The position numbers and the translations under genes are program-made. From an uncultured Acidobacteriia bacterium (GTDB taxonomy: Bacteria > Acidobacteriota > Terriglobia > Bryobacterales > Bryobacteraceae), in contig CAIVVT010000003.1 of the NCBI GenBank assembly GCA_903909435.1, forward strand, positions 1-64,000: a stretch of 64,000 nucleotides of DNA, written 5' to 3'. Of this stretch, positions 1-7,685 are shown piece after piece (position 1 is the stretch's first letter; every line of letters begins with the position of its first letter). Below the pieces are notes generated by a model. It did not search any database. It saw nothing but the letters and a program-made list of their open reading frames with translations, and was not told the DNA's origin.

Positions 1-109
1 CTCTTGGCGCGAGGGGCCGCTCTTTGACATTCGCGGTTCGGTCCTGGGGCGGCGTTCCGGGCCCGGGACAGCGGACTACGGAAGATGTGAAACCGGTCTG
101 GAGTGTGGA

Positions 110-127
110 GCGGCGCTCCAGCGCCGC
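110..127. repeat. GC-rich inverted repeat (GCGGCGCT-CC-AGCGCCGC)
   Basis: Perfect 8-bp arms around a 2-base spacer lie upstream of the first gene. The 16-mer GCTCCAGCGCCGCCCC at 115-130 recurs in opposite orientation at 5120-5135, in the gap upstream of the msrC-like gene. Two intergenic copies in one window suggest an interspersed repeat. A role as hairpin or terminator is only inferred. Confidence 0.45.
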
Positions 128-173
128 CCCTCCACGAAGCCGGCGAATGGTCCAGAATAGTGCTGTGAGTGAC

Positions 174-488
174 ATGCAAAATCCGTTCGACTCGATTGAG
201 AGCGCGCAGGAGTTCATGGGATTGCTGTCGGAGGCAATTGCGGAGGCTCAGCGCGACGTCGCGGAAGATCGAAAAGCGGGTCAGAAGGCTGGCCAGGATC
301 GACGGGTCGAGGGATTGAATCTGGCGCTGTACAAACTAAAGTTGCTCGACGAGCACGTAGCCAAAAGCCAGAGGCTGCTGAAGGACTTGCATTCTATTCG
401 CCGCATTCTGGTGGGGGAACACCCGGAAGGTGAAGAAGACGGCGAGGTCCAGGCACCCGCAGACGTCCGCAGGCACACCGGGAGCTAG
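174..488 (+). CDS. Hypothetical small charged helical protein
   Basis: I do not recognise this 104-residue product. It is rich in Glu, Lys, Arg and Ala with heptad-like hydrophobic spacing (for example LNLALYKLKLLDEHV) and looks like a short amphipathic coiled coil with an acidic, disordered tail. It has no signal peptide or membrane segment. The reading frame stays open upstream to 24, but that part is Arg/Pro-rich and crosses the inverted repeat at 110-127, so I prefer the ATG at 174. The next gene begins 61 bases downstream on the same strand, so they may share a transcript. Function unknown. Confidence 0.55.
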   Translation: MQNPFDSIESAQEFMGLLSEAIAEAQRDVAEDRKAGQKAGQDRRVEGLNLALYKLKLLDEHVAKSQRLLKDLHSIRRILVGEHPEGEEDGEVQAPADVRRHTGS

Positions 489-549
489 CACCGCCGCCTG
501 ACCGCCTCCCACTTTGCGAATCTGATCAGATGAGGTTCTCCGCAGCAGC

Positions 550-1158
550 GTGACAACTCGCGCCCCATCGACCCGTGCGCGCAAACGCGTCCGTTCCAAC
601 CGCTCCGGCGTCAGACCGCCCCGACTGGCCGCGTTGGCGGGTTCCTTTATCCAAGGTGCGTTCCGCAGCCTGGCGCTGCTGTTGATTGCCGCGGCCGCAC
701 TCACCACGGGCGGGCTATGGTTTCACTCGCACTACACTCTGAGTTGGCAGTCCCCGCTCGTGGTGCGCCTGCAACTTCCGATCGTAGTCGCCGAGCGTAT
801 GGAGTCCGAGGGGGCAACCGAAGCGCAAGCCGATCAGCAGGGCCACGGCCTGTCGGCTTGGCAGCAATACGCGTGCCGCAAGTTTGGCGCGGATTGCCGC
901 ATAGCGCTCGCCATCCAGCGCGCGGAGAATGCTCAAGGCAAGTGCGAGATCTACCACTACAACTCGGACGGCACCTTGGACTGGGGCTACTTCCAGATCA
1001 ACACGGTCCATCTGAAGCGGCCCGGCCTGAATCTGCGCGATCTGCTGGACTGCAAAGCGAACATCGATTTCGCCTATCAGCTATATCGCGAAAAGGGCGG
1101 CTTTACTCCCTGGAGCACGTTCAACGATGGGCGCTACCGGCGCTATATGGGTCGCTGA
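550..1158 (+). CDS. Membrane-anchored lysozyme/lytic-transglycosylase-like protein
   Basis: The product (202 residues, GTG start) has a basic cytoplasmic N-terminus and one membrane segment at about 40-58. A periplasmic domain of about 100 residues follows with the lysozyme-like signature: ALAIQRAEN, where Glu126 would be the catalytic acid, then DWGYFQIN at 145-151, matching the GxxQI motif of SLT-type transglycosylases. Four cysteines (109, 116, 132 and one near 168) could form disulfides. Families of this type cleave peptidoglycan between MurNAc and GlcNAc, often to let envelope machines through. The domain is short and lies at the extreme C-terminus, as in specialised transglycosylases. 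The fold is well supported; the biological role is not. Confidence 0.7.
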   Translation: MTTRAPSTRARKRVRSNRSGVRPPRLAALAGSFIQGAFRSLALLLIAAAALTTGGLWFHSHYTLSWQSPLVVRLQLPIVVAERMESEGATEAQADQQGHGLSAWQQYACRKFGADCRIALAIQRAENAQGKCEIYHYNSDGTLDWGYFQINTVHLKRPGLNLRDLLDCKANIDFAYQLYREKGGFTPWSTFNDGRYRRYMGR

Positions 1159-1185
1159 GCGGATGCGAGAGCCCTCGGGGTTTGC

Positions 1186-3480
1186 TCAGTAGCGGAACAG
1201 GTAGCTCAGCTTCACGAAGACCTGCCGGCCGGTGTTGAAGTCGGGGTAGCGGGAGAGTTGCAGGTAGGGCGGTTTCGAGGGGTCGAACAGCAAGTTCTGG
1301 TAGATGTCGGTGTAGCCGGCATACAGCGCCGTTCCGGGGTGCAGCAGGTAGGTCAGCAACACGTCGTAGCCCATGCGTTTGGTGCGGGTTAGCGAGACCA
1401 GCGACTCGTTCGGCAGCACGCCGTTATAGTCCACGATGGCGCGCAGCGAAAGCTGGCGCGTGAACTGATAGTTGACCTTCGAACGCGCGATGTGGTTGTT
1501 GTAAATGCTCGGCGTTTCGCCCGTCAAATCCCAACCCGAGTGGGCTCGCAAATGGCTGTAAATGTAGGTTTCGTCCAGCCTGAGTTTAGGGGTGGGACGG
1601 ATGGTCAGAACCACGTTGGCTTCCTGCGAATCGCCTAGAAACGGCGCCAGGCCCGAGGCCGGATAGTAATTGACGGCCGTGCCGTTGGCAAACGACGATT
1701 GCATCGCCAGCCACTTGTACCAGCCAGTGTTGAAGATGAAGTAATTCGCGCTCTTGCTGAACTCGTGGTTCTGGTAAAGCTCGAAGATCTGCGAGTGGCT
1801 ATAGATGATCGAGGTCAGATGGGTGAACTCCATGTCCCACTCGGCAGCCACTTCCCGATCCTGCAGCCTGCCCTGCCGGTCCCAATTGCCCGAGGCGATT
1901 ATGGCCGGCCCGAAATTGACGAGCACCTTCTTGTCCAGCCACCACTTGTAACCGAGCCGGCCCTTGACCTCGCGAATGTTCGTACGCGGAATGTAGCCCA
2001 GAGCGGCCTGGAAATCGGGACTGCGGTCCGTGTAAGTGGTGTTGTATTGCCACTTGCGGTCGCTGTGGCTGATCTGTGTGTAATACGCGTCGCCGGAGGT
2101 CTGGCGGCGGGTGAGATCGCGGCTGACGCTGGTCACCGCTTGAGCGACCAGGAAGAAGTTGTTCTTCAGGTGGATCCGCGTGTCCATCGAGGCAACGCGG
2201 TTGAAGCTGCCCAGAAACTCGGTATCGGTCACGAACAGGCGAACGTGCGAGTCCTTGAAAAAATCGCGCTGCAGGCTGAGCACGTTATCGCTGGCGCGAC
2301 TGCCATAGCCTGAATCGGCTTTGGACAAACTCTTGCCCGGCGCGCGGTCGTCGCTGGCCAGCACTCCCAGGTTCCAGCGGCCGATCTTGCCCGTGAGCCG
2401 GATACCGTACTCCGGGTCCACGATGCGACGCGAGAAAAAGAGATTCTGCGGCGTGGTGAAGTACGAGGCGTTCTCCATAAAGAACGGGCGCTTCTCCGGG
2501 AACTGCACCTCGTAGCGCTGGTTCACCGTCACCTGCGGCTCGTCCGATTCCACCTGGCTGAAATCTGGGTTCAATGTGGCGTCGAGCGTCAGCGCATCCT
2601 TGATGACCAGTTTGGCATCGAGCCCGGCGCGAAAGTTCGGCTCAGTGACCAGGTGCGGCGGTACGCCAGGGGTCTGATCGAGGTAATGCGAGCCGGAAGT
2701 CATGGCATACGGAATGATCTGAATGTTGCGCCCGGGTGAGATGTTCTCCAAGCCATCCATGTGGCCAAACTGACCCACGAACTGCGGCAACTTGCGCCGC
2801 GTGATGTAGGGCCACATCGAGAACTCGCTGTTGCGGTTAATGAACCGGCCGAGCATGATGCCCCATCGCTGCACGGGCGTATTGGGGAAGCGCAAAGTCT
2901 TGAAGGGTATGGTAATCAGGACGACGTAGCCGTCGGGCGTGATCTTAGCTTCGGTGTACCACAGCCCTTCCCAACTGAAATCGTCGCCATAGCCGTCGGT
3001 GGTGATGCCGTCGAGTTGCACGGCGTACGGGTTCACGTCAAACCAGTAGGCGTGCAGGTGGTCGTGGGAGGCGTCGATGTTGATGGTGATGCGGTCGTCG
3101 TCCACGATCTGCTTACGTTTGGCGACGCGCGCGCGGATCAGTTTGGGATCGTCCTTGGCGATGAAGGCGACGTACAGGTTCTTGTCGTCGTAGGAGAGTA
3201 ATGCCTTGGTCGGCTGGCTGACGGGAGCGCCGTCGCCTGGATCCATTTGCCGGAAGTCCGTGACTACCTTCTCCGCTTCCCGCGGAACGCCGTTCAGGAA
3301 GTCGCTCAGCTTCGGCGGACGCTTGACGCGCGGAATTATGATTGACGGAGTGCCATCCGATGCGGCGAAGCAGGGGAAGCAAGTCGCAGCAACAGAACTG
3401 AAGGCGAGGAGTAGGATTGAGTACCGCAAAAGACCTGTATATCCTTTCAAGCTTGGATAGTTGCGGTCAACTGCTGGCAC
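1186..3480 (-). CDS. DUF5916-type outer-membrane barrel protein with N-terminal CBM9-like domain
   Basis: The product (764 residues) has a hydrophobic signal sequence at about 17-40. A CBM9-like beta-sandwich follows (about 50-245): LLSYDDKNLYVAF, then DDRITINID and VLITIPFKTLRF, typical of this carbohydrate-binding-like fold. The rest carries alternating aromatic and polar residues of a large beta-barrel and ends in YLFRY, a terminal aromatic as in outer-membrane proteins. This architecture is common in Acidobacteriota and Bacteroidota and is of unknown function; glycan binding or uptake is a guess. The GTG at 3480 gives a long n-region. A TTG at 3429 would give a more compact signal peptide, so the start is uncertain. 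It converges with the preceding gene. Confidence 0.8.
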   Translation of the reverse strand: MPAVDRNYPSLKGYTGLLRYSILLLAFSSVAATCFPCFAASDGTPSIIIPRVKRPPKLSDFLNGVPREAEKVVTDFRQMDPGDGAPVSQPTKALLSYDDKNLYVAFIAKDDPKLIRARVAKRKQIVDDDRITINIDASHDHLHAYWFDVNPYAVQLDGITTDGYGDDFSWEGLWYTEAKITPDGYVVLITIPFKTLRFPNTPVQRWGIMLGRFINRNSEFSMWPYITRRKLPQFVGQFGHMDGLENISPGRNIQIIPYAMTSGSHYLDQTPGVPPHLVTEPNFRAGLDAKLVIKDALTLDATLNPDFSQVESDEPQVTVNQRYEVQFPEKRPFFMENASYFTTPQNLFFSRRIVDPEYGIRLTGKIGRWNLGVLASDDRAPGKSLSKADSGYGSRASDNVLSLQRDFFKDSHVRLFVTDTEFLGSFNRVASMDTRIHLKNNFFLVAQAVTSVSRDLTRRQTSGDAYYTQISHSDRKWQYNTTYTDRSPDFQAALGYIPRTNIREVKGRLGYKWWLDKKVLVNFGPAIIASGNWDRQGRLQDREVAAEWDMEFTHLTSIIYSHSQIFELYQNHEFSKSANYFIFNTGWYKWLAMQSSFANGTAVNYYPASGLAPFLGDSQEANVVLTIRPTPKLRLDETYIYSHLRAHSGWDLTGETPSIYNNHIARSKVNYQFTRQLSLRAIVDYNGVLPNESLVSLTRTKRMGYDVLLTYLLHPGTALYAGYTDIYQNLLFDPSKPPYLQLSRYPDFNTGRQVFVKLSYLFRY

Positions 3481-3518
3481 GAGGTGTGACCGCGCCCGAG
3501 CGCCGCCACACTTGCTTG

Positions 3519-4556
3519 CTAGGACTGGCTCCAGTCCAGAATCACTTTGCCCGACGTGCCCGAGCGCATGGCGTCGAAGCCCTGGACGAACTCCGTGTAG
3601 GGGAAGCGGTGGGTGACGATCGGCAGGATGTCCAGACCCGACTCGATAAAGACCGTCATCTTGTACCAGGTCTCAAACATTTCCCGCCCGTAAATGCCCT
3701 GGATGGTGAGCCCGTTAAAGATCACCTTGTTCCAGTCAATTGCAATTTCGCCGGGGGGGATGCCCAGCATGGCGATGTCGCCGCCGTGCCGCATGTTGGC
3801 GATCATGTCGCGGAGTGCGCGGCCGTTGCCCGACATTTCCAGACCTACGTCGAAACCCTCCGTCATGCCCAGTCGCTTTTGCACCTCGGGCAGCGTCTCC
3901 TTGCTGGTATCCACGGCGGCGGTCACGGGAAAACGGCGAGCCAATTCGAGGCGTGCCGGGTTAACGTCTGTGATGACGACGTAGCGCGCGCCGCAGTGCC
4001 GCACGACCGCCGCGGCCATGATGCCGATGGGTCCGGCTCCGGTGATCAGGACGTCTTCACCGACTACCGGGAAGGCGAGCGCGGTGTGGACGGCGTTGCC
4101 GAAAGGATCGAAGAACGACGCAATCTCGTCCGAGATCAGATCGCTGTGACGCCAGATGTTGGCGGCGGGAACAGCAACGTATTCCGCGAAACAGCCAGGG
4201 CGGTTCACTCCAACCCCCTGTGTGTGGGCGCACAGGTGGCGGCGGCCAGCCAGACAGTTGCGGCAGCGTCCGCAAACGACGTGCCCTTCGGCACTGACGC
4301 GGTCGCCAGGCTTGAGATCAATTACGTTCGAACCCAACTCGACCACCCGCCCAACGAACTCGTGTCCGACGGCCATCGGTACCGGGATCGTGGATTGCGC
4401 CCAGGCATCCCAATTCCAGATGTGCACGTCGGTGCCGCAAATCGCCGTCTTATCCACGCGGATCAACACATCGTTGATGCCCAGGGTTGGAACGGGGATC
4501 TCCTCAGGCCACAAACCGGGCTCGGCTTTGGCCTTGACCAGTGCTTTCATGAGCAT
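3519..4556 (-). CDS. tdh: L-threonine 3-dehydrogenase
   Basis: This zinc-dependent medium-chain dehydrogenase (345 residues, the usual Tdh length) oxidises L-threonine to 2-amino-3-oxobutyrate with NAD+. Visible features are the catalytic zinc ligands Cys40 in ICGTDVHIW and His65-Glu66 in GHEF, the structural zinc cysteines at 95, 98, 101 and 109, and a Rossmann [10 protein letters not shown] near 173. The ICGTDVHI(W/Y) and C-terminal sequences are more like Tdh than sorbitol or alcohol dehydrogenases. The product would pass to a ligase (Kbl) or decarboxylate to aminoacetone; no kbl is nearby. The gene stands alone and divergent from the NIPSNAP gene. Confidence 0.88.
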   Translation of the reverse strand: MLMKALVKAKAEPGLWPEEIPVPTLGINDVLIRVDKTAICGTDVHIWNWDAWAQSTIPVPMAVGHEFVGRVVELGSNVIDLKPGDRVSAEGHVVCGRCRNCLAGRRHLCAHTQGVGVNRPGCFAEYVAVPAANIWRHSDLISDEIASFFDPFGNAVHTALAFPVVGEDVLITGAGPIGIMAAAVVRHCGARYVVITDVNPARLELARRFPVTAAVDTSKETLPEVQKRLGMTEGFDVGLEMSGNGRALRDMIANMRHGGDIAMLGIPPGEIAIDWNKVIFNGLTIQGIYGREMFETWYKMTVFIESGLDILPIVTHRFPYTEFVQGFDAMRSGTSGKVILDWSQS

Positions 4557-4655
4557 GTAAAACTCCAGACGGACTAGACCTCAAGGGCCTACGTTCATCA
4601 TGGTAGAAGAATCGACGGATAGCCTGCGGGCGGCGGTGCTGATAGCATAACGTTC

Positions 4656-5096
4656 ATGTCGAACACGACTCTCATGAAGAACCTGCTCGCCGGCGCGGCC
4701 CTGTTCGTCCTCGGCGCACTTACGGTGTGGCTTGCACGCCCGACAGCCGTGGAAGCCCAGAGCCCCCGCGTGTACGAACTGCGCACCTACCGCTGCCTGC
4801 CGGGACGACTGGAGGCCCTGAAGACCCGCTTCCGGGACCACACCTTGAAATTGTTCGCCAAGCACGGGATGAAGAACATCGGCTACTGGGTTCCGGCCGA
4901 CGCGCCCGACTCGCAGAACACCCTGATCTACATCATCGCCCACGACAGCCGGGCCGCGGCGGAGAAATCCTGGTCGGAATTCAGAGACGACACGGAGTGG
5001 AAGACCGTCCGCGACGCCTCGGAGAAGGACGGTAAAATCGTCGAGAAGGTCGAGTCGGTGTACATGACGGCGGCGGACTTCTCGCCGCTCAAGTAA
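4656..5096 (+). CDS. Exported NIPSNAP-family protein
   Basis: The product has 146 residues. An N-terminal hydrophobic segment (about 8-27) ending near VEAQ is a likely signal peptide or anchor. A single NIPSNAP ferredoxin-like domain follows, recognised from VYELRTYRCLPGRLEAL and GYWVPADAPDSQNTLIYI. NIPSNAP domains are dimeric alpha/beta barrels of unclear biochemical role. Secreted versions are frequent in Acidobacteriota. A second Met six residues in (4674) is an equally good start because no strong ribosome-binding site precedes either. It lies 68 bases upstream of the msrC-like gene on the same strand. Confidence 0.8.
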   Translation: MSNTTLMKNLLAGAALFVLGALTVWLARPTAVEAQSPRVYELRTYRCLPGRLEALKTRFRDHTLKLFAKHGMKNIGYWVPADAPDSQNTLIYIIAHDSRAAAEKSWSEFRDDTEWKTVRDASEKDGKIVEKVESVYMTAADFSPLK

Positions 5097-5119
5097 CGCT
5101 CCTCGCAGTGTGCAGTGTT

Positions 5120-5135
5120 GGGGCGGCGCTGGAGC
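5120..5135. repeat. Second copy of the 16-bp GC-rich intergenic repeat
   Basis: GGGGCGGCGCTGGAGC is the exact reverse complement of bases 115-130. It sits in the 68-base gap before the next gene and is itself part of an imperfect dyad with GGGGCG and CGCCCC arms. Confidence 0.4.
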
Positions 5136-5164
5136 AACGCCCCGCCACCAGCAGGAAGACTCCA

Positions 5165-5650
5165 ATGCACGAATTGAACATCCCTGACTCGGGCAACAAG
5201 CCCGAATTCTATGCGGAATTGCGCATCCAACTCGAAGCTCTACTCGACGGCGAGACCGACCTCATCGCCAACACGGCCAACATGGCCTCGCTGTTGTACC
5301 ATGCGCTGCCGGACGTTAGCTGGGCCGGTTTCTACTTCCTCAAGCACACGGAGCTCGTACTCGGGCCGTTCAATGGCAAACCAGCCTGCGTGCGCATTCC
5401 CCTCGGCAAGGGCGTCTGCGGCAGCGTGGCTGCGACGCGCAAGCCGCTGGTGGTGAAAGACGTCCACGCCTTCCCCGGGCATATCGCCTGCGACGCCGCA
5501 TCCCGCTCCGAACTGGTCGTGCCATTGGTTCGCGGCGTCCAGTTACTGGGGGTGCTCGATCTGGACAGCCCGGTGCCGGGCCGTTTCGATGAGGAAGACC
5601 GTGAGGGCTGCCAGAACCTGGGGGAAACGCTGCTCAGAAGCCTGGAGTAG
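5165..5650 (+). CDS. msrC: Free methionine-(R)-sulfoxide reductase (GAF-domain fRMsr)
   Basis: A cytosolic single-domain GAF protein of 161 residues, the usual fRMsr length, which reduces free L-methionine-R-sulfoxide. Diagnostic features are SWAGFYFLK (52-60), GPFNGKPACVRI with Cys75, GKGVCG with Cys85, HIACDAASRSELVVPL with Cys109, and the closing VLDLDSP. The three cysteines match the catalytic/resolving set (equivalents of E. coli Cys84, Cys94 and Cys118). The ATG at 5165 is chosen because AGGAAG precedes it; the frame is open upstream but only through the repeat-containing spacer. It probably protects the methionine pool against oxidation. No regulatory site was identified. Confidence 0.88.
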   Translation: MHELNIPDSGNKPEFYAELRIQLEALLDGETDLIANTANMASLLYHALPDVSWAGFYFLKHTELVLGPFNGKPACVRIPLGKGVCGSVAATRKPLVVKDVHAFPGHIACDAASRSELVVPLVRGVQLLGVLDLDSPVPGRFDEEDREGCQNLGETLLRSLE

Positions 5651-5690
5651 GTAGCGGATGTACGCTCAAGATTGCCCGCATAAGCAGCCA

Positions 5691-5764
5691 AACCGCTGAA
5701 TTTTAGCGGTTGCTCAAAACAACCCCTTGCGAATCAATCGGTTGAGGAATCGACCCGCTAAAAT
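5691..5764 (+). other. Nested inverted repeats in the msrC-GH43 intergenic region
   Basis: The region offers two mutually exclusive structures. A local hairpin pairs AACCGCT (5691-5697) with AGCGGTT (5705-5711). A longer perfect 10-bp pairing joins ATTTTAGCGG (5700-5709) to CCGCTAAAAT (5755-5764), with CAACC/GGTTG (5720-5724 and 5740-5744) nested inside. It lies downstream of the msrC-like gene and upstream of the GH43-like gene. It may be a terminator-like or structured leader RNA. No known riboswitch is recognised. Confidence 0.4.
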
Positions 5765-5830
5765 CAGCCGTTTCCTATTTGAGCACTCAGATCCAGATAC
5801 CATGTCGTCAGAAAGTGGAGGTCGGCCAGA

Positions 5831-6991
5831 ATGACCCTACGAAGAGAAGTCCGGTGGCTGGGAACCGTCTCGATCACCTGCGCACTGATAGTCGGCGCCT
5901 CGCTCGCCGCGGAACCCGGGACAACCTCCAGTTTCCATCCCGGCGAGCTATGGCCGGACAATAAAGGGGTCCACATCAACGCGCACGGCGGCGGCATCCT
6001 AGTCCAGGGCGGAACTTATTATTGGTTCGGCGAGCATAAAATCAAAGGTCCGCAAGGCAACAGCGCGATGGTGGGCGTCCACTGTTACTCCTCCCGGGAT
6101 CTCTACAACTGGGCCGATGAAGGCATCGCCCTAGCCGTTTCGAAGGACCCCAAGAGCGACATCGTCGAGGGCTCCATCATTGAGCGCCCCAAGGTGATCT
6201 ACAACGCGAAAACCGGCAAGTTCGTGATGTGGTTTCATCTGGAACCCAGAGGCGCGGGCTATGAAGGCGCGCGCGTGGGCATAGCCGCCAGCGACAGCGT
6301 TACCGGGCCTTACACTTTCCTGCGCTCGCTCCGCACGACTGCCGGCACATGGCCGATGAACTTCCCCGACGTGCTCAAGAGCGGCCCGCTACCGACCGTC
6401 CCCATTCCGCAGGGGAGCACGGCATGGCTGCAGGCGAATCTGATGGGTGCCATCGTCCGCCGCGACTTCAAGGACGGGCAGATGTCGCGTGACATGAACC
6501 TGTTTGTGGACGACGACGGCACTGCATATCACATCACGGCGTCGGAGGAGAACGGCACGCTGCACATCTCCGAGCTGAGTGCTGACTATCTCGGTTTCTC
6601 GGGCCGCTGGATCCGCGCTTTCCCCGGCAAACACAACGAAGCCCCTGCTGTCTTCAAGCGCGGCGGCAAGTATTACATGATCACCTCGGGTTGCACCGGC
6701 TGGAAGCCGAATGCGGCGCGCTCGGCGGTGGCGGATTCCATGCTGGGCGAATGGCGCACCCTAGGCAACCCGAGCCGAGGCACTCAAGCGGAGAACGACA
6801 CGACGTTCGAGAGCCAATCGACCTACGTGCTCCCGGCCCCGGGCAAGCCCGGGGCGTTCATCTTCATGGCCGACCGCTGGCGGCCCAACAATCCGGTTGA
6901 CGGGCGCTATATCTGGCTGCCCGTGCTGTGGGAGGGCGACAGGCCGGTGCTGCGGTGGATGAAAGAGTGGTCGCTGGCGGATTTCAAATAG
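5831..6991 (+). CDS. Secreted glycoside hydrolase family 43-like protein
   Basis: The product has 386 residues, with a Sec signal peptide at about 1-27 (hydrophobic core then SLAAEP). The body is a five-bladed beta-propeller of GH43/GH117 type: HINAHGGGILVQGGTYYWFGE (about 49-69), which holds the first-blade acidic region; RPKVIYNAKTGKFVMWFH; SRDMNLFVDDDGTAYHI, likely the pKa-modulating Asp region; and NEAPAVFKRGGKYYMITSG, where the Glu is the candidate general acid. The HINAHGGG and CTGW blocks resemble exo-beta-1,3-galactanase-like GH43 members. It would act outside the cytoplasm on galactan- or arabinan-type glycans. The family is well supported; the substrate is inference. Confidence 0.82.
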   Translation: MTLRREVRWLGTVSITCALIVGASLAAEPGTTSSFHPGELWPDNKGVHINAHGGGILVQGGTYYWFGEHKIKGPQGNSAMVGVHCYSSRDLYNWADEGIALAVSKDPKSDIVEGSIIERPKVIYNAKTGKFVMWFHLEPRGAGYEGARVGIAASDSVTGPYTFLRSLRTTAGTWPMNFPDVLKSGPLPTVPIPQGSTAWLQANLMGAIVRRDFKDGQMSRDMNLFVDDDGTAYHITASEENGTLHISELSADYLGFSGRWIRAFPGKHNEAPAVFKRGGKYYMITSGCTGWKPNAARSAVADSMLGEWRTLGNPSRGTQAENDTTFESQSTYVLPAPGKPGAFIFMADRWRPNNPVDGRYIWLPVLWEGDRPVLRWMKEWSLADFK

Positions 6992-7016
6992 TGCGGCGGC
7001 GAAGCAGCCCTGTTCA

Positions 7017-7034
7017 GGCCGGGGATGACCGGCC
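7017..7034. terminator. Possible bidirectional hairpin between convergent genes
   Basis: GGCCGG-GGATGA-CCGGCC is a 6-bp GC-only stem with a 6-base loop in the 53-base gap between the ends of the GH43-like and DinB genes. There is no clear T-run, so function as a terminator is inferred only from position and stem. Confidence 0.35.
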
Positions 7035-7044
7035 CTTGATTCCT

Positions 7045-7575
7045 TCACTTCTTTGCTGGAGGCGGAGGCCCCTGCTCGCTGCTGGGAGGGACAATGTTCT
7101 TCATCCGCATGTAGGTGACCATGTTTCCGTAGTGTTCCATGTTGTGCATGTTGTTGACGGTCAGGACGCCCAGTTTCGGAGTGTCGCCCCCGAAGAACTT
7201 CACCGTCTGCGTTGCCGCCGCGTCGGTCATGCCATCGTAGGCCTTGTCGCAATAGGCGAACCCGTCTTTCAGTCCCGCGATCAGATCGGCTTTCGAAGTC
7301 TTGGTCTGCTCGATCTTCGGAGCCGGATTCTTCTCGCCCAGGACGACTGAGCAAAACAGGTATTGCGCGTCGGCCGCGTGCCCGACAAGCTGGCCGAAGC
7401 TGCGCACCGAGTCGGTCGGTTTGAAGCTGTAACTCTCCTCCGGCACCTTTTCGGCGGAGCGGAGCAGGATGTCCTTCACGCGTGTGTAGGCGACTTTGTT
7501 CCACGTGCTAAGCGGATTGTCCTGGGCCGGGGCGACGGCGGCTGTCGCAAGAAAGCAGATCAGAAGTGTTCGCAT
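7045..7575 (-). CDS. Exported DinB/YfiT-like four-helix protein
   Basis: The product has 176 residues with a clear signal peptide (MRTLLICFLATAAVAPAQ). The mature part is a four-helix DinB-like bundle with the usual metal-site pattern: His in FGQLVGHAADAQYLFC and the closing HNMEHYGNMVTYMRM with two His. DinB superfamily proteins include metal-dependent thiol transferases and many of unknown function. The exported form with a Pro-rich tail is typical of Acidobacteriota. The ATG at 7575 is chosen because AGGAGAG lies just upstream and the signal peptide starts there, although the frame is open for 32 more codons. Confidence 0.78.
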   Translation of the reverse strand: MRTLLICFLATAAVAPAQDNPLSTWNKVAYTRVKDILLRSAEKVPEESYSFKPTDSVRSFGQLVGHAADAQYLFCSVVLGEKNPAPKIEQTKTSKADLIAGLKDGFAYCDKAYDGMTDAAATQTVKFFGGDTPKLGVLTVNNMHNMEHYGNMVTYMRMKNIVPPSSEQGPPPPAKK

Positions 7576-7685
7576 TGCCTCTCCTAGTCGATGATTGCGG
7601 CGCCGGGGCCGCTTCCGGCAATTACGCATGGCGGGCCGAAAAGTTCCGGGAGCTTCAGCCTCCACCCACATTTCGGCTCAGCGCC

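Noticed and set aside
3417-4577. 386-codon plus-strand open frame
   Set aside because: It lies opposite the threonine dehydrogenase gene. No recognisable domain, and the dehydrogenase has all zinc ligands.
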